6,144 bases of DNA from Patescibacteria group bacterium (GCA_030917205.1 JAUPVE010000043.1:1-6144); one strand, 5' to 3'. Shown: positions 1 through 5,790, counted from the stretch's first letter. Program-made: numbers and translations. Notes: generated by a model not told the origin, from the letters alone.

Positions 1-1311
1 AATACTATCGACCGGATTGATCTCACGCAAAGTCTGCTTCACATCAGAAAAACTAGGACAATAATATTTATGTTCATGATTCATCAATTTCACTACATCG
101 GCGCTAGACACTTGATCATGCATCTTGTCTTCTCGACCACGCACTTGATAAATATCACTGATGATGGCGTGATCAGCTAGCGTAAAGCTAGTGGCAAACT
201 CTTTGAGTAAGGTCTTGGTGCGATTGTGATGATGGGGCTGAAAAATAGCAATAATCTTCTGCTCTGGATAAAAATCCCTAGTCGCCTGCAGTAAACCAGC
301 AATCGCATCAGGGTGATGGGCGTAGTCAGAAATCACAATGTTGTTTTTCCAAGTGCCCACACGCTCAAATCTACGCCAAGTACTATTGAATTCGTGTAAA
401 GCATTCCAAATTTGGTGTTGGTTCACCCCAATGTCATCAGCTATGGCCATAGCTGCCATAGCATTGTAGATATTGTATAAACCTGGGATGACTAAATTAA
501 ACTCGGCAAATTTTTTACTTTTTTTCTTGGTAGAAAATATTTGTTCGCCTTTTTTGATCACAGGACTAGCAAAAACATAATCCGCACTATTTTTTTGGCC
601 AAAGGTCACAGTCTGTCCGCCAAAATTTATCTTAGCACTATTTTGATCATCGATATTCTTAAAAAATTTGCCGCCCTCTGGCAATTTATTCACAAACTCC
701 TGAAAATGTTTTTTGATATCGTCTAAATCTTTGAAAAAATCCATGTGATCCTCAGCCACATTGGTCAAGACCAAAATCTGCGGATTGATCTCCAGCATGT
801 GTGCTTGCCACTCACAAGCCTCGACTACCAACCACTCAGACTTACCAAAACGAAAATTACTCCCCCACTGTGGCACCAGACTACCAACAATGACTGTCGG
901 ATCTAAACCAGCCTTTTCCATGATCAGGCCCAGCATAGCAGTCGTCGTAGTCTTGCCATTGGTCCCGGCAATAGCAATAGTTTTGTGCTGTTTGCTCAAA
1001 TAGCCGATAAACTCAAAATAGCTCAAAACAGGAATTTTGAGCTTCCGCGCTTTGACAAACTCTGGATGATCTAAAGGTAAAGCTGAAGTATATAAAAATA
1101 AATCAATATCTTTGGTGATATTGCTAGCTTTTTGTTTGTAATTAATGAGTACTCCCTTGGCCTCCAAGCGACTAGTCACCTCGGACTTGGTCATATCAGA
1201 ACCAATCACTTTTTTATCTTCATGCAAAAAATAATAAGCCAAAGCTGACAAACCAATGCCACCGATGCCGGATAGATAAACTTTATTGATTTTTTTGATA
1301 TCTAAATTCAT
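1..1311 (-). CDS. murC: UDP-N-acetylmuramate--L-alanine ligase MurC (3' end cut by window edge)
   Basis: Cytoplasmic ATP-dependent ligase that adds L-alanine to UDP-N-acetylmuramic acid, the first amino-acid step of peptidoglycan precursor synthesis. The frame is open for 437 codons from ATG 1311 to the window edge. The sequence shows the N-terminal nucleotide-sugar loop GIGGIGLSALA (about 15-25), the ATP-binding loop GTNGKTTTT (116-124), EACEW (164-168), TNVAEDHMD (183-191), IPGLYNIYNAMAAMAIA (275-291), RRFE (313-316), DYAHHPD (329-335), and FQPHHHNRT (357-365) followed by a DIYQVRGRED block (386-395). These give all three Mur-ligase domains in MurC order. E. coli MurC is 491 aa, so a few dozen residues probably lie outside. 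The usual MurC loop is GTHGKTT; here His is Asn, as in MurD/MurE, but the rest is MurC-like. Mpl is a less likely alternative. The ATG has no clear Shine-Dalgarno; an in-frame TTG lies 9 nt upstream. It follows its own promoters, separated from the upstream gene by a terminator. Confidence 0.95.
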   Translation of the reverse strand, partial: MNLDIKKINKVYLSGIGGIGLSALAYYFLHEDKKVIGSDMTKSEVTSRLEAKGVLINYKQKASNITKDIDLFLYTSALPLDHPEFVKARKLKIPVLSYFEFIGYLSKQHKTIAIAGTNGKTTTTAMLGLIMEKAGLDPTVIVGSLVPQWGSNFRFGKSEWLVVEACEWQAHMLEINPQILVLTNVAEDHMDFFKDLDDIKKHFQEFVNKLPEGGKFFKNIDDQNSAKINFGGQTVTFGQKNSADYVFASPVIKKGEQIFSTKKKSKKFAEFNLVIPGLYNIYNAMAAMAIADDIGVNQHQIWNALHEFNSTWRRFERVGTWKNNIVISDYAHHPDAIAGLLQATRDFYPEQKIIAIFQPHHHNRTKTLLKEFATSFTLADHAIISDIYQVRGREDKMHDQVSSADVVKLMNHEHKYYCPSFSDVKQTLREINPVDSI

Positions 1312-1335
1312 TTTTACCAAATGTTTTGGTTGTTT

Positions 1336-1364
1336 ATAGTACAATTTTTGACTAATTTAGTCAA
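1336..1364 (-). promoter_or_regulatory. Sigma70-type promoter for murC, proximal
   Basis: On the minus strand a -35 TTGACT (1359-1364) and a -10 TACTAT (1336-1341) are separated by exactly 17 bp. The predicted start near 1329 would leave a leader of only about 18 nt before the murC ATG at 1311. The -35 lies inside the right arm of a perfect palindrome, so a bound regulator could block it. Prediction is from sequence only. Confidence 0.6.
1348..1364. promoter_or_regulatory. Perfect 8-bp inverted repeat, possible operator upstream of murC
   Basis: TTGACTAA-T-TTAGTCAA is a perfect palindrome of two 8-bp arms around one central base. It covers the -35 of the proximal murC promoter and lies about 15 bp downstream of the distal promoter's -10. 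Such geometry suits a dimeric repressor site. In a transcript from the distal promoter it could instead fold as a short AU-rich hairpin. No T-tract follows, so it is not an obvious terminator. The binding protein is unknown. Confidence 0.4.
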
Positions 1365-1378
1365 TCTAAAACTATTTT

Positions 1379-1387
1379 ATTATACCA
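1379..1387 (-). promoter_or_regulatory. Extended -10 promoter for murC, distal
   Basis: The minus strand reads TGGTATAAT, a perfect extended -10 element (TGn plus consensus TATAAT). The -35 region at the expected spacing (about 1402-1407) is poor, which extended -10 promoters tolerate. The predicted start is near 1372, giving a leader of about 60 nt that contains the palindrome at 1348-1364. It lies just downstream of the terminator at 1420-1452, as expected for a new transcription unit. Confidence 0.5.
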
Positions 1388-1419
1388 CAAATGCAAAAAG
1401 ACTGACACGACAACAATAT

Positions 1420-1452
1420 AAAAACCCAAAGCTTCAGGAACCTTGGGTTTTT
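1420..1452 (-). terminator. Rho-independent terminator after the SurA-like gene
   Basis: The minus strand begins AAAAACCCAAGG and ends CTTTGGGTTTTT, pairing over about 12-13 bp with two G-U wobbles and a loop of about six bases. The U-rich 3' side continues into TATATTG. It starts 18 bases after the stop of the gene at 1471-2145 and separates that gene from the murC promoters. The arms are A/T symmetric, so it could also work on the plus strand, but no plus-strand gene is supported. Confidence 0.8.
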
Positions 1453-1470
1453 GTAATTGATGAAATACTA

Positions 1471-2145
1471 CTAGTAATTTACGAAATATTTGATCTTGGC
1501 CTTTTCTTTCAACTCAGCAATATATGCTTGTGCTTCCGTATTGAGCTTTTCGGCCACCAAATCAGCCTTGATCTGCTCATTGAAAGTAGCTTCTTGGCCA
1601 GCTGGCACAGTGACTTGGTTGTCAGTGATATATTTGGCTATGTCTTCATCGGAAACCACAATCTTGTCAGCTAACAATTTTTCTACTTGTTTTTGTAATA
1701 AAATCTGTTTCTTTACTACATCTAGGGTCAAACCCTGCTGAGCCAAAGCTAATTCTAGAGTACCACCTTGAGCAGTAATGTCTGCCTCAATCTTTTTGAT
1801 TTCAGCTGATACATCCTCATCAGAAACGACAACATTCTTTGATTTAGCTTCTATGGCGATGATTTTCTCTATGACCATAGACTCTAACAAGCTTTTGCCA
1901 GACTCTTTTTCTAGCATGGTAATGACTGACCAGCGACTAATAGGCTGACCATTGACTGTCGCGGCTATAAATAGTCCTCGACCAAGATAAAGCAAAACCC
2001 CCAAAACAATCACTATCGCTAAAATAATGATAGTTTTTTTATTTAATTTTTTCAGTTTATTCAATTTTTTCTCTACTTTTTTTTCAGACTCAGGGAGCTG
2101 CGTAGCCTCTACTTGGTCTTCTTTTTTGTCTTCCATTTTTTCCAT
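1471..2145 (-). CDS. Membrane-anchored SurA/PrsA-type chaperone-like protein lacking a parvulin domain
   Basis: 224 aa. Residues 1-37 are charged and Lys/Glu-rich (cytoplasmic). One hydrophobic helix at about 38-60 anchors it with the C-terminus outside. VNGQPISRW (64-72) opens a SurA/PrsA N-terminal-like helical region with LLESMVIEKIIAIEAKSKN (86-104) and two copies of VVSDED (106-111 and 163-168). The last part (about 187-222, FNEQIKADLV...IKYF) resembles the C-terminal helix that follows the peptidyl-prolyl isomerase domain in PrsA. Only about ten residues stand where the roughly 95-residue parvulin domain would be. The inferred role is holding or folding exported proteins without isomerase activity. 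The ATG at 2145 has no Shine-Dalgarno. A second in-frame ATG at 2136 has a weak upstream GGA and is a possible true start. It ends in tandem TAG TAG stops and has its own promoter and terminator. Confidence 0.85.
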   Translation of the reverse strand: MEKMEDKKEDQVEATQLPESEKKVEKKLNKLKKLNKKTIIILAIVIVLGVLLYLGRGLFIAATVNGQPISRWSVITMLEKESGKSLLESMVIEKIIAIEAKSKNVVVSDEDVSAEIKKIEADITAQGGTLELALAQQGLTLDVVKKQILLQKQVEKLLADKIVVSDEDIAKYITDNQVTVPAGQEATFNEQIKADLVAEKLNTEAQAYIAELKEKAKIKYFVNY

Positions 2146-2176
2146 AAAATAATGATTAAATTAATAATTTATTGAG

Positions 2177-2182
2177 AGTATA
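2177..2182 (-). promoter_or_regulatory. Candidate -10 element for the SurA-like gene
   Basis: TATACT on the minus strand matches the -10 consensus at five of six positions. The -35 position, 17 bp upstream, falls in a T-run and is weak. The predicted start near 2170 gives a leader of about 25 nt to ATG 2145. In this AT-rich spacer a chance match is possible, but a promoter is expected here because a candidate terminator lies just upstream. Confidence 0.4.
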
Positions 2183-2193
2183 GTTTAACATTT

Positions 2194-2232
2194 AAAATAA
2201 AAAAAATAAAGGGCCGGTGCCTGAATTAGCCC
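2194..2232 (-). terminator. Candidate terminator after the acyltransferase gene
   Basis: On the minus strand GGGCT (2228-2232) can pair with GGCCC (2211-2215) across a 12-base loop, followed by TTTATTTTTTTT. The stem is only 5 bp with one G-U, so it is weak, but the T-tract is long and the place is right, about 45 bases past the stop at 2276. The same T-rich stretch abuts the candidate promoter of the next gene. Confidence 0.5.
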
Positions 2233-2275
2233 CAGACTGATATTAGTAATTTTACTGAGACTAGGCTCCTCCAGC

Positions 2276-3391
2276 TCATCGGGTTTTGCTAGCTAAGACT
2301 AAACTGCTGACTTTTTTGAGCAGCCAAGCCAAAAAAATAAATAAAAATAAATATAAAATAGTGGCCAGCCAGGCTGGTAAATATTGATAAAATACATCAT
2401 AGCGATAAAGAATCGGCCAATGTAATAAATATATCTCATAAGAATAAAAACCAAATAAAGAAAATAATTTTACATCAAATTTCTTCATCAAGAATATCAG
2501 TAAAATAGCAGACAAAGTAATCAGACTGGTCACTTGCTCTTTCAATGGCTTGGTGTCGACATTGGAATGATAAGCAGTATAGACAAAGATTGCTAGCAAA
2601 ATAATAGCCAGAATATAGTAGCCGATCATATGACTAATTTTTTCATGATGGATAAAAGCTCTGACTGCTTTGACCAGACGACTCAGTCTATGGCGCTGAG
2701 CATATAGACCTCCCAAAAGCACACCAAGTGGAAAAGCCAGTAGATGAATCTTGAATAAATTAATAATATCTATGAAACGACTTGTTTCGTGCCCTCGCAA
2801 CAAAAAATAAGAGCTCAAGTAAATAAATAGCGCTGAAGCCCAATAATATTTTTTGGAAAAAACCAAAGGAAATAAAAGATAGTAAAATAAAATAAAAGAA
2901 AAATACCACAGCGGTGAATTGATATCAGTGGCTAAATCTGCTGTTCTAAACCAACCAAGGAAAGACAAAGCTATATAAGACAATGAATAAGTGCGCTGTA
3001 AAACAAAATAATCTAATAACAAAAAGACTAACAGAACCAACCACATCGGAATAAATAATTTGGCTAAACGTTTTTTGTAAAACTGCCAAATAGTCAGCGG
3101 ATGACGCATGGCACTAGTAGACAGACCATAGCCAGATAAAAATAAAAATAGATTCACCCCCACTCCGGCAGCGATAGAAAGCGGAAATAAAAAACGATGA
3201 TCAGTCACTAGAAAGTAGCCAATATGACCAAAGAGAATCATAAAAGTAGCTAAACCTTTGAGCTCTTGAGAAACTACACTAGAAAAAAATTCTTGATGTT
3301 TTTTCTTTTTGGCCGACAAAAAAATAGCAACTATAAAAATTGCTATCACAATATAGGTCGAACTAATTACATTATCTATAGAAACTGTCAT
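2276..3391 (-). CDS. Acyltransferase-3 family membrane O-acyltransferase (OafA/YrhL-like)
   Basis: 371 aa, about ten or more membrane helices. This family moves acyl groups, usually acetyl, across the membrane onto surface sugars, peptidoglycan or other acceptors. Family marks in order: ELKGLATFMILFGHI (43-57) with the family His at 56; NLFLFLSGYGLS (80-91); FYKKRLAKLFIPMW (104-117); SPLWYFSFILFYYL (159-172); GFYSYEIYLLHWPIL (314-328). Family members usually carry Arg eleven residues before that His; here it is Lys45. An extra hydrophobic helix (about 12-27) precedes the usual first helix. The start at 3391 lies 20 bp inside the end of the upstream SGNH hydrolase gene and has no Shine-Dalgarno, suggesting translational coupling. 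No fused SGNH domain is present; the partner gene supplies it. The substrate cannot be read from the sequence. It ends in TGA, then a weak terminator. Confidence 0.9.
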   Translation of the reverse strand: MTVSIDNVISSTYIVIAIFIVAIFLSAKKKKHQEFFSSVVSQELKGLATFMILFGHIGYFLVTDHRFLFPLSIAAGVGVNLFLFLSGYGLSTSAMRHPLTIWQFYKKRLAKLFIPMWLVLLVFLLLDYFVLQRTYSLSYIALSFLGWFRTADLATDINSPLWYFSFILFYYLLFPLVFSKKYYWASALFIYLSSYFLLRGHETSRFIDIINLFKIHLLAFPLGVLLGGLYAQRHRLSRLVKAVRAFIHHEKISHMIGYYILAIILLAIFVYTAYHSNVDTKPLKEQVTSLITLSAILLIFLMKKFDVKLFSLFGFYSYEIYLLHWPILYRYDVFYQYLPAWLATILYLFLFIFLAWLLKKVSSLVLASKTR

Positions 3392-4130
3392 ATATTATCT
3401 GAGCCCACAGTTGATAGCCCTCAGCTGAAGGGTGAAATGAGTCTGGGGAATAATATGCATCCTCATCTTGGACTTTTGACTGAAGAGAATTTTCTAAATC
3501 AATATAGGTCAAATCATAATCACTAGCTAAGCCTTTGATGATCTTATTATACTCTGTGGTCTGATATTTAAAATAAAAATTATAAGGTGGCCACAACAAT
3601 CCATCTCTACCAGTATCTGGTAAGCCAATTATATAAATCTTGGCTGATGTTTTTTGGACTAAGTCATCCAAAATTTTAATATAATTTTTTCTGAAAACTT
3701 CTTTATCAATACCACCATGGACATCATTGGTGCCAATCAGTAGTGTGATGATATCAGCTTTGGCTGAGATAGCCTGCTCCAGCTGTCCGGAAACTACTTG
3801 GGCTGACCTAACACCTGGGACAGAAAAATTTTGCAAAATAACTTTTGTTTTTTTGTCCCTGGCTAAATCCATAGCCAAGAGATATGGAAAAGACTCTTCG
3901 TAGCTCTTGGCTCCCTGACCAGAAGAAAAGCTATCACCCAAAGCTACATACACTAAACTAGCTGAATCTCTCTCGATATCACCAATCTCATAAAGCGCCT
4001 GACGATCAAGGTATCTGACCGTACTATGACCCAATCGATAATAAATCAAAAAATGAGCTGTGTAAAAATAAAAGCCTAAAAATAAAATAACGCCAAAAAA
4101 GATTAGTAGTTTTTTATTTATTCTTTTCAT
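3372..4130 (-). CDS. Membrane-anchored SGNH/GDSL-family hydrolase or esterase
   Basis: 252 aa. A hydrophobic helix at about 7-29 with a Lys-rich N-terminus acts as an uncleaved anchor or signal peptide; no lipobox is seen. All SGNH blocks are present: GDSFSSG (65-71, nucleophile Ser67), the block II Gly in VPG (104-106), GTND (133-136, Asn135), and DSFHPS (230-235, Asp230 and His233). The enzyme should therefore be active, on the outer face of the membrane, likely as an esterase or acyl-transfer partner on a glycan. It is first in a two-gene unit and overlaps the acyltransferase-3 gene by 20 bp. In OafA/OatA-type proteins the same two domains are fused, with the acyltransferase first. Residues 173-193 (aromatic-rich, LLWPPYNFYF) form an insert that may shape substrate choice. 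ATG 4130 lacks a Shine-Dalgarno and sits about 8 nt from the predicted transcript start. Confidence 0.92.
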   Translation of the reverse strand: MKRINKKLLIFFGVILFLGFYFYTAHFLIYYRLGHSTVRYLDRQALYEIGDIERDSASLVYVALGDSFSSGQGAKSYEESFPYLLAMDLARDKKTKVILQNFSVPGVRSAQVVSGQLEQAISAKADIITLLIGTNDVHGGIDKEVFRKNYIKILDDLVQKTSAKIYIIGLPDTGRDGLLWPPYNFYFKYQTTEYNKIIKGLASDYDLTYIDLENSLQSKVQDEDAYYSPDSFHPSAEGYQLWAQIIYDSFYR

Positions 4131-4144
4131 ACTTAATCTATTTA

Positions 4145-4153
4145 ACTATAGCA
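4145..4153 (-). promoter_or_regulatory. Extended -10 promoter for the SGNH/acyltransferase operon
   Basis: The minus strand reads TGCTATAGT, an extended -10 (TGn plus TATAGT, five of six). No good -35 is seen 16-18 bp upstream. The predicted start near 4138 would leave a leader of only about 8 nt before ATG 4130, too short for a usual Shine-Dalgarno. It lies downstream of the terminator at 4188-4226, as a new unit should. Confidence 0.5.
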
Positions 4154-4187
4154 CAAATAAAAAACAATGGCACGAATAAAACAAAGA

Positions 4188-4226
4188 AAAAAGCCGCCTT
4201 GCGACTGTGCCTCAAAGCGGCTTTTT
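4188..4226 (-). terminator. Strong hairpin terminator after the 77-aa gene
   Basis: On the minus strand AAAAAGCCGCTTTG pairs with CAAGGCGGCTTTTT over 14 bp with one G-U wobble, around an 11-base loop, and runs into TTTTTTC. It is the strongest terminator in the window. The A and T tracts on both sides would let it work in either direction, but only minus-strand genes flank it. Confidence 0.9.
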
Positions 4227-4248
4227 GACTGAGCTCAAAGCTCAAGTC
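4227..4248 (-). repeat. Hairpin-forming inverted repeat abutting the terminator
   Basis: GACTTGAGCT and AGCTCAGTC (minus strand) pair around a 3-base loop with one bulged base. The six bp next to the loop (TGAGCT/AGCTCA) are perfect. It lies between the stop of the 77-aa gene and the terminator with no gap, so the transcript would end in two stacked hairpins. It lacks its own T-tract and is more likely a 3'-end stabiliser than a second terminator. Confidence 0.55.
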
Positions 4249-4259
4249 GTGAGTGTGAT

Positions 4260-4493
4260 TCAGCTGTATACGTCAAGATCCTTAGCATCAACCGAGATCT
4301 CTGCGCTGGGATCGTGCTGCTGCTCACTCGGCAAAATGCCGTAGTGATGGATAATGTGACCAGTTTTGCTAATGGACGCCTCCATGTTTCCAGTCATGAC
4401 AAACTCATGACCAGACTTGAAGAGGATCTCGTCACCGTGATTGATATGCTTTTGCAGAATGCAACGCTTACCTTTGAATGCCGAAATGAACAT
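4260..4493 (-). CDS. Small His-rich protein of unknown function
   Basis: 77 aa, not recognised. No signal peptide or membrane helix is seen, so it is probably cytoplasmic. Residues 1-55 alternate hydrophobic and polar positions with Gly turns (KGKRC, NHGDEILFKSGHEF, KTGHIIHHYGI), suggesting a small beta-barrel. The tail (about 56-77) is acidic and probably loose. It has seven His (16, 19, 29, 46, 49, 50, 60) and one Cys (11), so metal or nucleic-acid binding is possible but unproven. Evidence that it is real: a consensus-like promoter, an AGGGAG Shine-Dalgarno five bases before ATG 4493, and a strong terminator, all on this strand. By hand count its GC is about 47 percent, above the acyltransferase gene. 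It is a single-gene unit. A 68-codon ORF on the other strand (4314-4520) has no comparable signals. Confidence 0.8.
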   Translation of the reverse strand: MFISAFKGKRCILQKHINHGDEILFKSGHEFVMTGNMEASISKTGHIIHHYGILPSEQQHDPSAEISVDAKDLDVYS

Positions 4494-4498
4494 ACTGA

Positions 4499-4504
4499 CT
4501 CCCT
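4499..4504 (-). promoter_or_regulatory. Strong Shine-Dalgarno of the 77-aa gene
   Basis: AGGGAG on the minus strand lies five bases before ATG 4493. It is the only good Shine-Dalgarno in the window and fixes the start of the 77-aa gene. Its presence shows that the organism does use anti-Shine-Dalgarno pairing, though most neighbouring genes lack it. Confidence 0.75.
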
Positions 4505-4541
4505 TCAGAGCGATCAGTAAATACTACACGAAGGAAAATAT

Positions 4542-4570
4542 ATATTATTCTTTAGCAATTTTTTTGTCAA
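4542..4570 (-). promoter_or_regulatory. Strong sigma70-type promoter for the 77-aa gene
   Basis: A perfect -35 TTGACA (4565-4570) and a -10 TAATAT (4542-4547) are spaced by 17 bp on the minus strand. The predicted start near 4535 gives a leader of about 42 nt containing the Shine-Dalgarno. The -35 begins only about 7-9 bases past the T-tract end of the preceding terminator, so the two units are packed tightly. Confidence 0.75.
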
Positions 4571-4573
4571 TAG

Positions 4574-4609
4574 AAAAACCAGCCCAAAACACAAGGAATC
4601 GGGCTGGCT
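4574..4609 (-). terminator. Rho-independent terminator after the Cys-rich surface protein gene
   Basis: On the minus strand AGCCAGCCC (4601-4609) pairs with GGGCTGGTT (4577-4585) over nine bp with one G-U, loop about 15 bases, followed by TTTTTCT. It lies about 18 bases after the stop at 4627. It closes the unit that includes the gene at 4627-5790. Confidence 0.85.
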
Positions 4610-4626
4610 AATAAAGTCAATAAAAA

Positions 4627-5790
4627 TTAAAAGTTTGAACAATCAGCTAACATGCTACTAGGAAAATTGTATGAACTCAAACTACAAGGAATGGCTCCAT
4701 TACCATCAAAAACAATCTTCCATTGAGCATTGACTTTGGTGGCCAAAAATATACCACCGCTCTGCTCGTCAACAAAAGTCACACCACCACGCAAGTGATT
4801 GGCCGTCTGCTCTTTGATACTGATCTGTATACTGCCTTGGTAGTTGGGAGATTTGGCGGCAAATAATTTTCTAATCTCTTCACTGACAGCAGATGCTGAC
4901 TGCTCGGCACCTGGACAAGCGGCAAACTCACAATTTGGCCCACTACGACCAACATATGAGCCATCAGGACACTCCTTGGCCTCCATAGTACAGGCTACCT
5001 GCTCGTTTTGATTGTTATTCAGTAAGCCAGTACAACGCCAATTGACCTCGGCTGTATTTGTAGATTCGCTGACTACACAAGCTGGGCTACACCCCTCGCG
5101 AGTAGCATTGAGATTAGCATCAAACCACCAAGTTTTGGTGCCGGCATTGTACATCCCCGGTGCCAAAGACTCTCCTCCCTTGATACAAGTCTGCTCAGCA
5201 ATCAATCTAGCAGCACCCTCACTCAGCATAGTACTTTTGGCTGACTCACTGATACGACCAGTCGAAGCATCATATTGGACGAAAATACTTTTGGCCACTG
5301 AAGCTTGAGTAGTCATAGGCTCATCTGGTCTGCGCTCCGCAAAATTGTAAACTGCATGGCCAGAGCGGATTTCTACTGTTTGGGGAGCAATACGATCACC
5401 CAAAAGCAAAGAGCTACTAGCATCGTAGCTACCATCACTATTTCTGATAGCCAAAGCAGCGTAATAAAATACTCCACTACCACCAGACTCTTGAACTAAT
5501 AAAACAGCAGCATCCTCATCACCATCAGCATCAAGATCACCATAAACTGGCTCACTAAAAATAGTGACAATACTTTTGCTAGCCAAGTCCAAGCCATACT
5601 CCAGCTCTACCTTACCATTGACCAAGTCAAACTCTTGACTATCAATAGTATAAGAAATATTTTTCACATCCGCTGGTAACTCACCTGCCATATTGGCTGA
5701 TTTATTTTTGACATACCATGAGATAGTAAAATATAGCAAAGCTATGATAGCCAATATAATCACAACGATAAATATAATCTTTTTTTTCAT
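4627..5790 (-). CDS. Single-pass, modular, Cys-rich surface protein
   Basis: 387 aa. Lys-rich start and a helix at about 4-26 anchor it, with the rest outside the cell. Regions in order: a beta-rich part (about 40-180) containing YGDLDADGDEDAAVLL (83-98), whose Asp at 85, 87, 89, 91 and 93 resemble a Ca-binding FG-GAP/dockerin-like loop; a Cys module (about 193-254) with LIAEQTCIKGG, TKTWWFDANLN, GCSPACVV and VNWRCTG; a short Cys motif CPDGSYVGRSGPNCEFA (274-290); and a C-terminal domain (about 302-385) with WKIVFDGNGAIPC and NFPSSMLADC. Ten Cys in all, all outside the membrane helix, could form disulfides. I recall these modules from Patescibacteria hypothetical proteins but know no function. 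No enzyme motif is seen. ATG 5790 has no Shine-Dalgarno. The upstream gene ends 57 bp away with no hairpin between, so the two may be co-transcribed. Confidence 0.85.
   Translation of the reverse strand: MKKKIIFIVVIILAIIALLYFTISWYVKNKSANMAGELPADVKNISYTIDSQEFDLVNGKVELEYGLDLASKSIVTIFSEPVYGDLDADGDEDAAVLLVQESGGSGVFYYAALAIRNSDGSYDASSSLLLGDRIAPQTVEIRSGHAVYNFAERRPDEPMTTQASVAKSIFVQYDASTGRISESAKSTMLSEGAARLIAEQTCIKGGESLAPGMYNAGTKTWWFDANLNATREGCSPACVVSESTNTAEVNWRCTGLLNNNQNEQVACTMEAKECPDGSYVGRSGPNCEFAACPGAEQSASAVSEEIRKLFAAKSPNYQGSIQISIKEQTANHLRGGVTFVDEQSGGIFLATKVNAQWKIVFDGNGAIPCSLSSYNFPSSMLADCSNF

Noticed and set aside
541..1003. Two plus-strand ORFs inside murC
   Set aside because: They lie antisense to a frame with full MurC motifs and have no protein-like domain pattern.
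1348..1383. Plus-strand promoter starting from the palindrome's TTGACT
   Set aside because: The only good -10 (TATTAT, 1378-1383) lies 24 bp away, too far, and no plus-strand gene follows.
1321..1741. Plus-strand ORFs of 117 and 83 codons across the SurA-like gene and the murC upstream region
   Set aside because: They run through the terminator and promoters and oppose a clear family protein; no start signals support them.
2331..2360. A/T-rich run that looks like a short tandem repeat
   Set aside because: It encodes the hydrophobic and Lys-rich C-terminal region of the acyltransferase; the repetition follows from AT-rich codons.
3266..3526. Plus-strand ORF of 86 codons across the SGNH/acyltransferase overlap
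   Set aside because: It is antisense to two motif-complete genes and has no promoter or Shine-Dalgarno.
2276..4493. UGA recoding as in Gracilibacteria/SR1
   Set aside because: TGA ends the acyltransferase and 77-aa genes at natural lengths and no in-frame TGA occurs inside the other genes.
4314..4520. 68-codon plus-strand ORF opposite the 77-aa gene
   Set aside because: It has no promoter, Shine-Dalgarno or terminator of its own, while the minus-strand frame has all three. It is most likely a shadow.
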